DNA of 32,056 bases. Source: Oscillospiraceae bacterium. GTDB lineage: Bacteria > Bacillota > Clostridia > Oscillospirales > Ruminococcaceae. The stretch is taken from positions 1-32,056 of the forward strand of contig JAFWEV010000103.1 in the NCBI GenBank assembly GCA_017512745.1, read 5' to 3'. Position numbers and translations under genes: made by a program. Within the stretch, counting starts at the first letter, position 1; each line of letters begins with the position of its first letter. The notes beneath the pieces were generated by a model. It did not search any database. It saw only the letters and a program-made list of their open reading frames with translations, and was not told the origin of the DNA. This document shows, one piece after another, positions 1 to 7,304 of this stretch.

Positions 1-186
1 CGCAAGATAGGCATTGCGAAACCATTTGGCTTCACGGAAAAGCGTGTTGACATCATTCTTCTGCGAGCGGGACATTTTTGACCGGACGACTTTTACCTCA
101 AAGACACGGCAGTCCATGTCCTTGTGACGCATCCTTGTTGCTTTGCCTGTCTCTTTGATCTTCAGGTTTTTATCTGTCTTGTTCAT
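1..186 (-). CDS. TnpB/Cas12-like transposon-associated protein, N-terminal part only
   Basis: The open frame begins at an ATG at 186 and runs off the left edge, giving 62 residues. After a basic N-terminus it has a beta strand (VFEVKVVRSKMS) and then a helix (NTLFREAKWFRNAYLA). From memory, this resembles the start of TnpB-type RNA-guided nucleases and their Cas12-like relatives, where an LFxEAKWxxN helix follows the first strand. The catalytic RuvC part lies outside the window, so activity cannot be judged. The ATG has no Shine-Dalgarno sequence. It sits directly behind the U-tract of an intrinsic terminator at 191-222, so either translation starts at a later Met (residues 19, 24 or 38) or expression is attenuated. 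Another nucleic-acid-binding family is possible. Confidence 0.55.
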   Translation of the reverse strand, partial: MNKTDKNLKIKETGKATRMRHKDMDCRVFEVKVVRSKMSRSQKNDVNTLFREAKWFRNAYLA

Positions 187-190
187 TTTC

Positions 191-285
191 TAAAAAACAA
201 AAAACTCATCCGAAGATGAGTTGATAAGTTTGATTATTATTTCCCCATTCACTTGCGGTAGAAGCCGCCGACATCATCTTTCGTT
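191..285 (-). ncRNA. Candidate short structured RNA ending in an intrinsic terminator
   Basis: Between a likely promoter and the TnpB-like gene lie about 95 bases. They contain a small GC hairpin (GCGG-CTTCTA-CCGC, about 258-271), an unstructured A/T-rich stretch, and a terminator hairpin AACTCATC-TTCG-GATGAGTT (203-222) followed by TTTTTTGTTTTTT. Most transcripts should therefore end before the downstream gene. It could be a guide-RNA scaffold for the neighbouring nuclease-like protein, a 5' attenuator, or a leftover. No coding frame explains it. The function is inference. Confidence 0.45.
203..222 (-). terminator. Intrinsic terminator upstream of the TnpB-like ORF
   Basis: An 8-bp perfect stem with the stable TTCG tetraloop is followed on the minus strand by an almost unbroken T run. 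It lies between promoter and gene, which is unusual for a simple operon. Confidence 0.75.
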
Positions 286-291
286 GAAGAT

Positions 292-320
292 ATTATATCA
301 TATTACTAAGGCAGAATAAA
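292..320 (-). promoter_or_regulatory. Promoter for the short RNA ahead of the TnpB-like gene
   Basis: On the minus strand a perfect -10 TATAAT (292-297) sits 17 bases from a weak -35 TTTATT (315-320). It would start transcription near 285, about 100 bases before the TnpB-like ATG. Confidence 0.4.
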
Positions 321-356
321 GACTCAAATTTGATATGATGATCAAAAATACGAGCA

Positions 357-564
357 TCATTTCCCGTTGATCCGGCGATTCATCCCATGTTTGAAAACAC
401 GGGCATTCTCGCCTTGTTTGTAAAAAGCTGCACGATCAAAGAATCCTCCCCGGGATAATCCTGCAAGTGCGATCTCCTGAATGATCTCCTTCAAAGCATT
501 TTTCTCTCTCGGAGTTGTTGCGGGGATCATATCTGCTTAGCATTGCCTCAATTGCGCTGTCCAT
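357..564 (-). pseudogene. AbiEii-type nucleotidyltransferase toxin remnant (frameshifted, truncated)
   Basis: The ATG at 564 overlaps the end of the antitoxin gene, the usual AbiE arrangement, and reads MDSAIEAMLSRYDP. It then loses frame at a run of four Cs (522-525). Removing one C restores NALKEIIQEIALAGLSRGGF and FDRAAFY, which I recognise as the N-terminus of AbiEii toxins. After AAFY the sequence no longer gives the expected GGTALR and nucleotidyltransferase motif, and it stops at 357. So there are two independent lesions, a one-base insertion and loss of the catalytic domain. The toxin cannot be functional as read. A sequencing error could explain the frameshift but not the missing domain. 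Confidence 0.7.
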
Positions 565-1150
565 CAGTATATTCCTTTCTGATCAGTTTATTCAGGAGTA
601 TCAGATTCGTCCTATGATACAGACCGGCCAATCTGCACATCAGATCAAAATCGCACTCGGCAAATTCTGCTTCGTCAATTCTTTTGTCAATGAAAAGCAG
701 TTCCTTTAACCCCTTAATACTGTTAACAACTCTCCACTTGTACAACGAGTCACAGATCGCTTTTTCCTTAGTGGCTATCTTGACGACGTAACTGCCGTTC
801 TCGGAATATGTCAGTCCCTCGGAAAAAACACTCGCCGGGATATCGCTGAATTCGTACCTGCCGAAGGCATTTACATAAGTCTTGTTTTTTCTGACATTCA
901 GTGAAGCAGATGTTATAGAGACGACTTTTTCGGGAATCAACCCATAGTAAGACAATGCAAAGTCAAAGCTTAGATATGACGGGGATAGTATTGAAGAAGC
1001 CAGACAATACGGGTCGACAGTATTGTCTGTCTCGTACAGTCCCCTGTTGATCCGGAACAGAATGCCGCTTTGTGCATCGCGCTTGATCTTATCCATGGGG
1101 TTGGCATATGAGCTGTAGTGCTCCTTGAGCATAGATGTAGTAATTATCAT
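548..1150 (-). CDS. AbiEi family antitoxin / transcriptional repressor
   Basis: This 200-residue protein has the layout of type IV AbiEi antitoxins. A short N-terminal winged-helix-like region (MLKEHYSSYANPMDKIKR) is followed by LFRINRGLYE, then the core PYCLASSILSPSYLSFDFAL and the ATKEKAICDSLYKW block typical of the family. The start is the ATG at 1150 behind GGAGGAG, not the upstream ATG at 1213. AbiEi proteins neutralise AbiEii toxins without binding them and repress their own operon through inverted repeats. A 9-bp inverted repeat sits exactly over the promoter here. The toxin partner downstream is broken, so this is an orphan antitoxin that may persist as a repressor or as protection against related toxins. 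Confidence 0.8.
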   Translation of the reverse strand: MIITTSMLKEHYSSYANPMDKIKRDAQSGILFRINRGLYETDNTVDPYCLASSILSPSYLSFDFALSYYGLIPEKVVSITSASLNVRKNKTYVNAFGRYEFSDIPASVFSEGLTYSENGSYVVKIATKEKAICDSLYKWRVVNSIKGLKELLFIDKRIDEAEFAECDFDLMCRLAGLYHRTNLILLNKLIRKEYTDGQRN

Positions 1151-1162
1151 ATTTTCTCCTCC

Positions 1163-1183
1163 AAATACAATTATATTGTATTT
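1163..1183 (-). promoter_or_regulatory. Palindromic operator over the AbiEi promoter
   Basis: A 21-bp inverted repeat has perfect 9-bp arms (AAATACAAT / ATTGTATTT) around a 3-bp centre. On the minus strand it contains TATAAT, a likely -10, just ahead of the ribosome site GGAGGAG. It suits the known negative autoregulation of AbiEi. Confidence 0.6.
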
Positions 1184-1236
1184 AGTGGAGAAATTAACAG
1201 GTATTGTTATCAATTCGGCTTTTCAGAAACTACATC

Positions 1237-2112
1237 TTAGAGAAATCTTTCCTTAAGCATATTCATCAGGATCTCCGCCGCCGGAGTGAATGTCTGGTAT
1301 TTCCGCCAGATCACATACATTTGGAGTCGGGGCACATCTTTAAGCGGACGGAATACGAGTCCGCTTTCGGGACCTGTGTCTATAAGGTGATCCAGTACGA
1401 CTGCGTAGCCGAGCCCGGCTTTCACCATGACCGAACCGTTGAATGCGAGATTGTAGGTGGCCACTATGTTCGCGTCGCCCACCCCCCGTCCGAACCACTG
1501 AGGGAATTCCTGGTCGGTCCACTGCTTTGAGCAGATGAGTGGGAGACCTTTGAGATCGCGTACGGATACAGTTCCTTTTTTCGCTATGGGATCGTCTTTT
1601 CTCATGAGCAGTCCCCACGTGTCCTCGGCGGGAACTTTGAGGTAGTTGTATTTTGAGAGATCCACATAACTCATGACCATCGCGAAATCCAGAAGTCCCT
1701 TGTCCAGCCTGTCGCAGACAGACTCGAGATCTCCGCTGTAGATGTTACAGCGGATCCTGGGATAAAGCTGCTGCAGGTCCCTCACGGCTTCGGCGAACAG
1801 CGACATGGCTTCGGATTCGGGAGCACCCACGTAGATATCTCCGCTGTTCACCTCTTCAAGCGACCTGAACTCCGCTTCGGTCTTATCGACGAGTGACAGT
1901 ATATCCTCCGCGCGCTCCTTGAGCAGCATACCGGCCTCCGTCAGCTTTATGCTGTAGTTCGATCTCGTGAACAGTTTTGCGCCAAGCTCGTTTTCCAGTT
2001 CTTTGAGCTGCTTTGACATGGTCGGCTGAGAGACGTGAAGTCGCTCTGCAGCTCTCGTCATGTTTTCCTCTCTTGCCGTCTCGAGAAAATATCTCAGTAC
2101 GCGTATCTCCAT
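1237..2112 (-). CDS. LysR family transcriptional regulator
   Basis: The protein is 291 residues, normal for LysR. The N-terminal winged helix-turn-helix is clear (MEIRVLRYFLETAREENMTR, then AAERLHVSQPTMSKQLKELE). A substrate-binding-like effector domain follows from about residue 85, with IYVGAPESEAMSLFAEAVRD and a later GLGYAVVLDHL. The ATG at 2112 is chosen because GGGGAG precedes it and the HTH then starts at residue 1; the frame extends upstream to 2139 without a ribosome site. It faces the redox operon beginning at 2271 across a short intergenic region, the classic arrangement for a LysR activator of the divergent genes. The effector is unknown. Confidence 0.93.
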   Translation of the reverse strand: MEIRVLRYFLETAREENMTRAAERLHVSQPTMSKQLKELENELGAKLFTRSNYSIKLTEAGMLLKERAEDILSLVDKTEAEFRSLEEVNSGDIYVGAPESEAMSLFAEAVRDLQQLYPRIRCNIYSGDLESVCDRLDKGLLDFAMVMSYVDLSKYNYLKVPAEDTWGLLMRKDDPIAKKGTVSVRDLKGLPLICSKQWTDQEFPQWFGRGVGDANIVATYNLAFNGSVMVKAGLGYAVVLDHLIDTGPESGLVFRPLKDVPRLQMYVIWRKYQTFTPAAEILMNMLKERFL

Positions 2113-2158
2113 ATGCTTTCTCCCCGCTTTCCGCAGCATGTAGCCGCTATCCTATAGA

Positions 2159-2175
2159 TATTCTAAAAAAGAATA
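2159..2175. promoter_or_regulatory. Candidate LysR operator
   Basis: The inverted repeat TATTCT-aaaaa-AGAATA lies between the LysR start and the divergent operon, in an A/T-rich stretch. Position and symmetry suit LysR binding; no binding data can be seen. Confidence 0.4.
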
Positions 2176-2270
2176 ACTAAATATTCAATATAACTATTAG
2201 ACATTGCTGAGAAGCCGGATTATTCTTTCTGTAGATAGATAAAAAGACGCGGAAAAGGAGGGAGAGAGGT

Positions 2271-2519
2271 ATGGCTTCGGCGAACAACGAAGCGGAATGC
2301 TTAAGGCAGAATCTGTTTGATGCAAAATGCAGCGACGAGCTGAGCGAGCGGTGCATGGCGCTCTCCGGAGAAGGACAGAGCCGGATGATGATCTCTATCC
2401 TGAGATCCCACAGAAAAGAACTTCTCAGCACGATCCATGAGTATCAGAAAGCGCTGGACAGCCTGGATTACCTCCTGTTCCGGACGGAAAAGGAACAAAG
2501 GACGGGTGTGACGCCGTGA
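2271..2519 (+). CDS. Small conserved-looking hypothetical protein
   Basis: This 82-residue, mostly helical protein is rich in charged residues (LRQNLFDAKCSDELSERCMA near the N-terminus; HRKELLSTIHEYQKALDSLD in the second half). It has a strong ribosome site, GGAGGGAGAGAGG, before the ATG. It has no membrane segment. I recall similar small proteins next to redox genes in Clostridia, but I cannot name the family. It is first in the operon and its stop overlaps the GTG start of the lipoprotein gene, so the two are translationally coupled. Confidence 0.7.
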   Translation: MASANNEAECLRQNLFDAKCSDELSERCMALSGEGQSRMMISILRSHRKELLSTIHEYQKALDSLDYLLFRTEKEQRTGVTP

Positions 2520-3046
2520 AGAAACAGATCATAAGAGTTATCGTTCTTGCGCTTCTGGTGACGGTCATGTTTTCCGCCTGCGGCGCTGAACACCCGAAAC
2601 CTGCGGCAGAGAACGAATCGCCGGAAACAGAGACAGCTTCGCAGACAGCGCCGGAAATGCCGGCAGAGACAGAAAGGAAGAATACGGAAATGACGCTAAA
2701 AATGACGATAGGCGAGACGGAAGTTAAAGTGAAATGGGAAGAGAACGAATCGGTCGACGCTCTGAGAGAACTGTGCAAAGATGTACCTCTGACGATATCG
2801 ATGTCGATGTACGGCGGATTCGAGCAGGTCGGTCCCATCGGCTCAAGGCTCCCGTCGGATGACGTGCAGACCTCGACAGCCGCGGGAGATATAGTGCTGT
2901 ATTCGGGCAATCAGATAGTCGTATTCTACGGACAGAACTCATGGGCGTACACAAGGCTCGGTCATATTGAGGACCGTGACGCAGAGGGAATGAAAGCCCT
3001 CCTCGGGAACGGCGACGTAACTATAACGATCAGCACGGAGGAATAA
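2516..3046 (+). CDS. Cyclophilin-like domain lipoprotein
   Basis: This 176-residue protein starts at GTG, overlapping the previous stop (GTGA). A lipoprotein signal peptide ends at the lipobox VMFSAC, so Cys21 would be acylated and the protein held on the outer face of the membrane. After a Glu/Thr-rich spacer, a beta-rich domain from about residue 60 (MTIGETEVKVKWEENESVDA, then MYGGFEQVGPIGSRLPSDD and IVLYSGNQIVVFYGQNSWAY) matches the bacterial cyclophilin-like fold often encoded with flavodoxins and aldo/keto reductases. Its biochemical role is unknown; it need not be a prolyl isomerase. Next in the operon, 3 bases on, is the flavodoxin-like gene. Confidence 0.8.
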   Translation: MKKQIIRVIVLALLVTVMFSACGAEHPKPAAENESPETETASQTAPEMPAETERKNTEMTLKMTIGETEVKVKWEENESVDALRELCKDVPLTISMSMYGGFEQVGPIGSRLPSDDVQTSTAAGDIVLYSGNQIVVFYGQNSWAYTRLGHIEDRDAEGMKALLGNGDVTITISTEE

Positions 3047-3049
3047 AAA

Positions 3050-3568
3050 ATGAAGATACTGGTACTGAACGGCAGTCCCCATCTTAACGGGGCGACTTCG
3101 GATATGGTAGACGCCTTTTCAAAAGGAGCTCAGGAATCCGGACATGAAGTGAATGTCATCAATGTCGCTCACAAAAACATACGCGGATGCATGGCCTGCG
3201 AGTACTGCAGGGAAAAGGAGAAGGGAGTCTGCGTGCAGAAGGACGACATGCAGGACATATATCCCGAGATCCTCGGTTCGGACATGGTGGTGTTCGCGTC
3301 GCCCATATACTACTTCACCCTGTCGGCACAGCTGCAGGCGGCGATACACAGGACATATTCTATCGACATTCCGGCAAACGTGAAAAAAGTCGCGCTCATC
3401 ATGAGCTCCGGAAGTCCCTTCGTATACGGACCCGCCATCGCGCAGTACTACCATTCCATAGTGGAATACTGGGGCGTTGAGAACGCGGGGATCTTCACCG
3501 CGAACGGAGACAAGAACAAGTCGGAAGAAAAGCGGGACGAACTGTACCGCTTCGGCAGGAGTCTCTGA
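3050..3568 (+). CDS. NADPH-dependent FMN reductase / flavodoxin-fold oxidoreductase
   Basis: The 172-residue protein opens with a flavodoxin-fold FMN phosphate loop (LVLNGSPHLNGATSDM). It has a cysteine cluster CMACEYCREKEKGVC at about 45-60, as in iron-sulfur-flavoprotein-type FMN reductases, and the flavin-site motif FASPIYYFTLSAQLQAAIHR. The C-terminus ends in a normal helical cap, so it is complete. It should bind FMN and move electrons from NAD(P)H or ferredoxin to a small acceptor. Its place between the lipoprotein and two ferredoxin-type aldo/keto reductases suggests one electron-transfer unit. The substrate is unknown. Confidence 0.88.
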   Translation: MKILVLNGSPHLNGATSDMVDAFSKGAQESGHEVNVINVAHKNIRGCMACEYCREKEKGVCVQKDDMQDIYPEILGSDMVVFASPIYYFTLSAQLQAAIHRTYSIDIPANVKKVALIMSSGSPFVYGPAIAQYYHSIVEYWGVENAGIFTANGDKNKSEEKRDELYRFGRSL

Positions 3569-3595
3569 TATACTACAATGCGGAGAGATTTAAAG

Positions 3596-4687
3596 ATGAA
3601 ATACAGGATAAACAGAAAAACCGGAGACCGCATAAGCGAGATAGGAATAGGATCCTCGTACATGTTCGAAGCCGGCATGGACGAGGCGGTCCGGGCGCTG
3701 CACTGCGCCGCTGAGGGCGGGATCAACTACTTCGATCTTGCGGCCGGCGACGGAACGACCTTCCCTATATACGGAGAGGCGCTGCACGCCTTCAGAAAGG
3801 ATATCTTCTATCAGATACATTTCGGCGCAGATTACACGAAGGGAACCTACGGCTGGTCGCTCGATCTCGATACGATAAAAAGATCGGTGGAGAAACAGCT
3901 CAAAGAACTGAGGACCGATTATATCGATTACGGGTTCATCCACTGCCAGGACGAGATATCCGACTGGGAGACATATCTCAAAAACGGCATCTACGATTAC
4001 ATTCTCGAACTCAAAAAGGCAGGCGTAGTCAGGCACACGGGACTTTCCTCCCACACGCCTTCGGTAATAAACAGGATACTGGATGACGCGGACATCGACA
4101 TGCTTATGTTCTCGGTGAATCCCGCTTATGACTACGGTCAGGGAGAGTACGCAAACGGAAGTGTGGACGAGCGCGACGCGCTCTATCACCGCTGCGAAAA
4201 AGAGGGAATAGGGATCTCCGTCATGAAACCTTTTTCCGGCGGACAGCTGCTCAGCGCGGATCAGTCCCCATTCGGGAAAGCGCTCACCAGGTATCAGTGC
4301 ATACGCTATTGTCTGGACAAGCCTGGCATACTCACCGTACTTCCGGGAGCCCAGAGCACTGAGGAAGTGAAGACGCTCCTCGCGTATTACGACCAGCCCG
4401 ATGAGGCGACGGATTATTCCGTCATAAGCTCGTTCGCGCCGCCCAAGGCCATAGGGAAATGCGTGTACTGCAACCATTGCAAGCCGTGTCCTGTCGGTAT
4501 AGACATAGGACTTGTGAACAAGTACTACGATCTCGCTGTTGCCGGTGACTCGATGGCGGCGGAGCACTACAGAACGCTGGAAAAGAATGCTGACGACTGC
4601 ATAGGCTGCGGCCACTGCGACAGCCGCTGCCCGTTCTCCGTGAGACAGAGCGAGCGCATGCAGGAGATAAAAGCATATTTCGGATAA
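3596..4687 (+). CDS. Aldo/keto reductase with C-terminal 4Fe-4S ferredoxin domain
   Basis: The ATG at 3596 is chosen over 3578 because GGAGAG lies 8 bases before it. The 363-residue protein is a TIM-barrel aldo/keto reductase (INYFDLAAGDG; DYIDYGFIHCQDE; VRHTGLSSH; ISVMKPFSGG) followed by two ferredoxin clusters: CVYCNHCKPCP, one residue shorter than canonical in its last spacing, and CIGCGHCDSRCP. In the barrel, Asp and His of the usual Asp-Tyr-Lys-His set are visible. Where most members have Lys (TK), this one reads YQIHF, so the lysine appears to be replaced by His. Neighbouring genes and the shared clusters suggest ferredoxin-linked reduction. The substrate is unknown. Confidence 0.9.
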   Translation: MKYRINRKTGDRISEIGIGSSYMFEAGMDEAVRALHCAAEGGINYFDLAAGDGTTFPIYGEALHAFRKDIFYQIHFGADYTKGTYGWSLDLDTIKRSVEKQLKELRTDYIDYGFIHCQDEISDWETYLKNGIYDYILELKKAGVVRHTGLSSHTPSVINRILDDADIDMLMFSVNPAYDYGQGEYANGSVDERDALYHRCEKEGIGISVMKPFSGGQLLSADQSPFGKALTRYQCIRYCLDKPGILTVLPGAQSTEEVKTLLAYYDQPDEATDYSVISSFAPPKAIGKCVYCNHCKPCPVGIDIGLVNKYYDLAVAGDSMAAEHYRTLEKNADDCIGCGHCDSRCPFSVRQSERMQEIKAYFG

Positions 4688-4720
4688 GACAGACAGATAA
4701 GCGAAAGGATAATACTGTAT

Positions 4721-5854
4721 ATGGATTTCATACCAGAAAAGAAACTCGGCTTCGGCCTTATGAGACTTCCGCAGAATTCCGCGGATGCCGCGGATATAGA
4801 CCTGGAACAGGTAAAGCGCATGGTGGACCTGTTCCTCGAAAAAGGATTCACCTATTTTGACACTGCGTGGATGTACAACGGATTCGCGAGCGAGAACGCC
4901 GTTAAAGAAGTTCTCACATCCCGTCACCCCAGAGAGTCTTTCACTCTCGCGACAAAACTCCACGCCGGATTCATCAATTCATTCGAAGACAGGGACAAGG
5001 TTTTCAACGCTCAGCTCGAGAAGACCGGCGCGGGATATTTCGATTATTATCTCCTCCACGGCATCGAGGCGGGAATGCTTCCCACTTATGAGAAGTTCGA
5101 CTGCTTCTCCTGGCTTGCCGCCAAGAAGGAGGAAGGACTTGTAAAGCACATAGGATTCTCCTTCCATGACCGTCCTGAAGTGCTCGACGATATTCTGACA
5201 AAACATCCCGAGACGGAATTCGTTCAGCTCCAGATAAACTATCTGGACTGGGAGAGCGAGTGGATAAACAGCAGAGCGTGCTATGAAGTATGTGTAAAGC
5301 ACGGTAAACCTGTCATTGTCATGGAACCCGTGAAGGGCGGAACGCTTGCAAACGTTCCCGATGAAGCTGCGGAACTGTTCAAAACCCTGGATCCTTCGAT
5401 GTCTGTTCCGAGCTGGGCGATCCGCTTTGCAGCGTCTCTTCCGAACGTGATGATGGTGCTTTCGGGAATGAGCACATATGCTCAGATGGAGGACAATCTC
5501 AGCTATATGGCAGACTTCAGGCCGCTGACGGAAGAAGAAAAAGAGATCTGTTTCCGTGTAGCCGGAATAATCAACGGGCAGATCACCGTGCCGTGCACGG
5601 CGTGTCATTACTGCACTGAGGGCTGTCCCATGAACATAGCGATCCCCGAGTATTTCTCGCTGTATAACGAAGATATGCGTGAAGATCTTGAGGAGAAGGG
5701 CTGGACCATCAACTTCACGAACTACGAGCTTCTTACAAGAGAAAGAGGAAAGGCGAAGGACTGCATCGCCTGCGGGCAGTGCGAGGCGGTGTGCCCGCAG
5801 CACCTCACGATCATAGATTTCCTCAAGGATGTCTCCGCGCATTTCGACGACTGA
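4721..5854 (+). CDS. Aldo/keto reductase with C-terminal 4Fe-4S ferredoxin domain (second paralogue)
   Basis: This 377-residue relative of the preceding gene has the complete catalytic set: FDTAWMYNG (Asp, Tyr), LATKLH (Lys) and YYLLHGI (His), plus KHIGFSFHD and MEPVKGGTLANVP of the barrel. The C-terminal part carries two canonical clusters, CTACHYCTEGCP and CIACGQCEAVCP. It probably reduces a carbonyl using electrons passed through the clusters. It closes the operon: a strong intrinsic terminator follows at 5896-5927. Having a canonical and an atypical copy side by side suggests either a heteromeric enzyme or different substrates. Confidence 0.93.
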   Translation: MDFIPEKKLGFGLMRLPQNSADAADIDLEQVKRMVDLFLEKGFTYFDTAWMYNGFASENAVKEVLTSRHPRESFTLATKLHAGFINSFEDRDKVFNAQLEKTGAGYFDYYLLHGIEAGMLPTYEKFDCFSWLAAKKEEGLVKHIGFSFHDRPEVLDDILTKHPETEFVQLQINYLDWESEWINSRACYEVCVKHGKPVIVMEPVKGGTLANVPDEAAELFKTLDPSMSVPSWAIRFAASLPNVMMVLSGMSTYAQMEDNLSYMADFRPLTEEEKEICFRVAGIINGQITVPCTACHYCTEGCPMNIAIPEYFSLYNEDMREDLEEKGWTINFTNYELLTRERGKAKDCIACGQCEAVCPQHLTIIDFLKDVSAHFDD

Positions 5855-5895
5855 TCAGCTTTTTCGCAGTCGCATAAAAACACTCACAGATCAAA

Positions 5896-5927
5896 AAAAT
5901 CTCCTGTCAGAAGTGACAGGAGATTTT
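5896..5927 (+). terminator. Intrinsic terminator after the redox operon
   Basis: A 14-bp perfect stem (AAAATCTCCTGTCA / TGACAGGAGATTTT) with loop GAAG ends in a T run on the plus strand. Confidence 0.9.
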
Positions 5928-6038
5928 CCGTTTTGCAGATTTATGGTCTGTCGACTATGCATATATTATAATAGCGTTATAGAGTAACAAAATGTATGAC
6001 CGGACGGTCATCCGTTCCGTAAACAGGGGGACATAACA

Positions 6039-6338
6039 ATGCAATTATTCTCGAATGTTGTTCTGCCGATCGTGATCATATTGTCGGCGCTGTTTCTCTC
6101 TTTCCAGCTCCTGGTAAAGAAGAACTACGGCATACTAAAGGATCTCAGGGGACCGACCCCTAAAGATCCCGACAAGTTCTGTAAGAGGATCGGGATAGCT
6201 ACGCTCGTGTTCACGGCGGCAATCGTCGGGGAACTGTATATACCGTCACGTCACCCCACGCTGATGCTCGCAATAGAGCTGTCAACGGTAGCGGCCTATG
6301 TCATATTCTATAAACTCACGGACAACAAATTCGGTTGA
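6039..6338 (+). CDS. Small membrane protein, unknown function
   Basis: This 99-residue protein has a ribosome site GGGGG before its ATG. Three hydrophobic segments are visible: residues 5-26 (NVVLPIVIILSALFLSFQLL), about 52-64 (IATLVFTAAIVGE) and about 75-92. A short basic loop lies between the first two. I do not recognise the family. It stands alone behind the redox-operon terminator and 110 bases before another small membrane protein gene, so the two may be co-transcribed. Confidence 0.7.
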   Translation: MQLFSNVVLPIVIILSALFLSFQLLVKKNYGILKDLRGPTPKDPDKFCKRIGIATLVFTAAIVGELYIPSRHPTLMLAIELSTVAAYVIFYKLTDNKFG

Positions 6339-6447
6339 TGACGGATGTTCCTCAGAGGCGCCCGGGTCATAAACGGGATAACCGAGGGCAGAGTAAAGAG
6401 AAGCGAAAGCACAGATAAAAGTCTTAAAGCAGTGAGGATCACAAGAT

Positions 6448-7002
6448 ATGTCGCGAAAAGTTACATCGGAAGAGCGGAATATACTCCTTGAGAATCCGGA
6501 ACTTGTGATGTTCGACCCATACAAGGCTACGAAAAGCCACACGGTATCGCTGGGCAAAGCCCTTATAGCGCCTGCGGTCACGGGAGTCATCCTCCTGGTC
6601 TGGGCTCTGCTGTGTCCTGAGTTCATGAATGCCCACCCCAAGCTTTTCGCCGGGATAGGATGCGCAGCTCTTGTCATCGCCTGCGGATCCGTACCGGTAC
6701 TCTACCTTGTCCTGGACACACGGACCTACAGAAATGCCAAAGAGCAGCACTACGCCAGGCAGCTGAGGCAGCTGCTTCCCGAAGATCTCGAATGCAGTAT
6801 CGCGCATGTCCTGTCTGTCACCCCGCAGAAGGGTGAGGGAAGCTGGATCATGGACGGAAGGGAAGAGATGTTCGGCTACAGCTCGTATGTTAACTTTTTC
6901 AGTATCGAACCGGATACCGATCTCGCCGTTATAACGGACAACCGGGCATTCTGGGCTTTCGTAAAACGTGACGAAAAGACCGCGAGCCTGTATCAAAACT
7001 GA
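6448..7002 (+). CDS. Membrane protein of unknown function
   Basis: The 184-residue protein has a soluble N-terminus, two transmembrane segments at about residues 38-57 (LIAPAVTGVILLVWALLC) and 66-88 (LFAGIGCAALVIACGSVPVL), and a C-terminal cytoplasmic part (EREEMFGYSSYVNFF-like stretch, then DTDLAVITDNRAFWAFV). The start has GAGG about 10 bases upstream. No catalytic motif is visible and I cannot assign a family. Confidence 0.7.
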   Translation: MSRKVTSEERNILLENPELVMFDPYKATKSHTVSLGKALIAPAVTGVILLVWALLCPEFMNAHPKLFAGIGCAALVIACGSVPVLYLVLDTRTYRNAKEQHYARQLRQLLPEDLECSIAHVLSVTPQKGEGSWIMDGREEMFGYSSYVNFFSIEPDTDLAVITDNRAFWAFVKRDEKTASLYQN

Positions 7003-7304
7003 AATTGCGCTGAGCTTTTCGGCAACAGTCCGGCGAATTTATAAACCGGTTGGACATCGGCGTGTTTTTGGCATCTGCTGCGGCGGATGTTTTTTTATGT
7101 TGGACATCTGTTGGACTCATAGCGGTAAAGTATATACAGATCAACATGACAGGGGGAAGTGTGTCGTACCAGAACCCGGTTGCAGGCAGGCGCAGCCCCT
7201 GAAACAATAAAAAGCAAAACGGTCAGGCGCACCTGTGATATGATATAAGAAAGGAACACTTCCCGGACAGGGATCGTAAACACACAGGAGGAATTGCCAG
7301 GCTT
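7003..7304. other. Intergenic region with terminator and repeated 10-mer
   Basis: This is about 300 bases without a supported gene. It holds GTTGGACATC twice (about 7049 and 7099), a hairpin followed by seven Ts (7072-7096) that would terminate the preceding gene, a plausible plus-strand promoter TTGGAC-16-TATACA near 7112-7139, and a possible GTG- or ATG-started micro-ORF of under 20 codons behind AGGGGGAAG. An 80-codon frame across the first part has no ribosome site and overlaps the real gene, so it is not called. Confidence 0.5.
7072..7097 (+). terminator. Intrinsic terminator
   Basis: The stem CATCTGC / GCGGATG (one G-T pair) is followed by GTTTTTTT on the plus strand, about 70 bases after the membrane protein gene. 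Confidence 0.6.

Noticed and set aside
3590..4963. Long minus-strand open frame (457 codons) across the aldo/keto reductase genes
   Set aside because: It is the mirror of well-supported genes, has no ribosome site and shows no domain.
6968..7210. 80-codon plus-strand frame after the membrane protein gene
   Set aside because: Overlaps a real gene end and a terminator, lacks a ribosome site, and is rich in Cys and Arg as random frames are.
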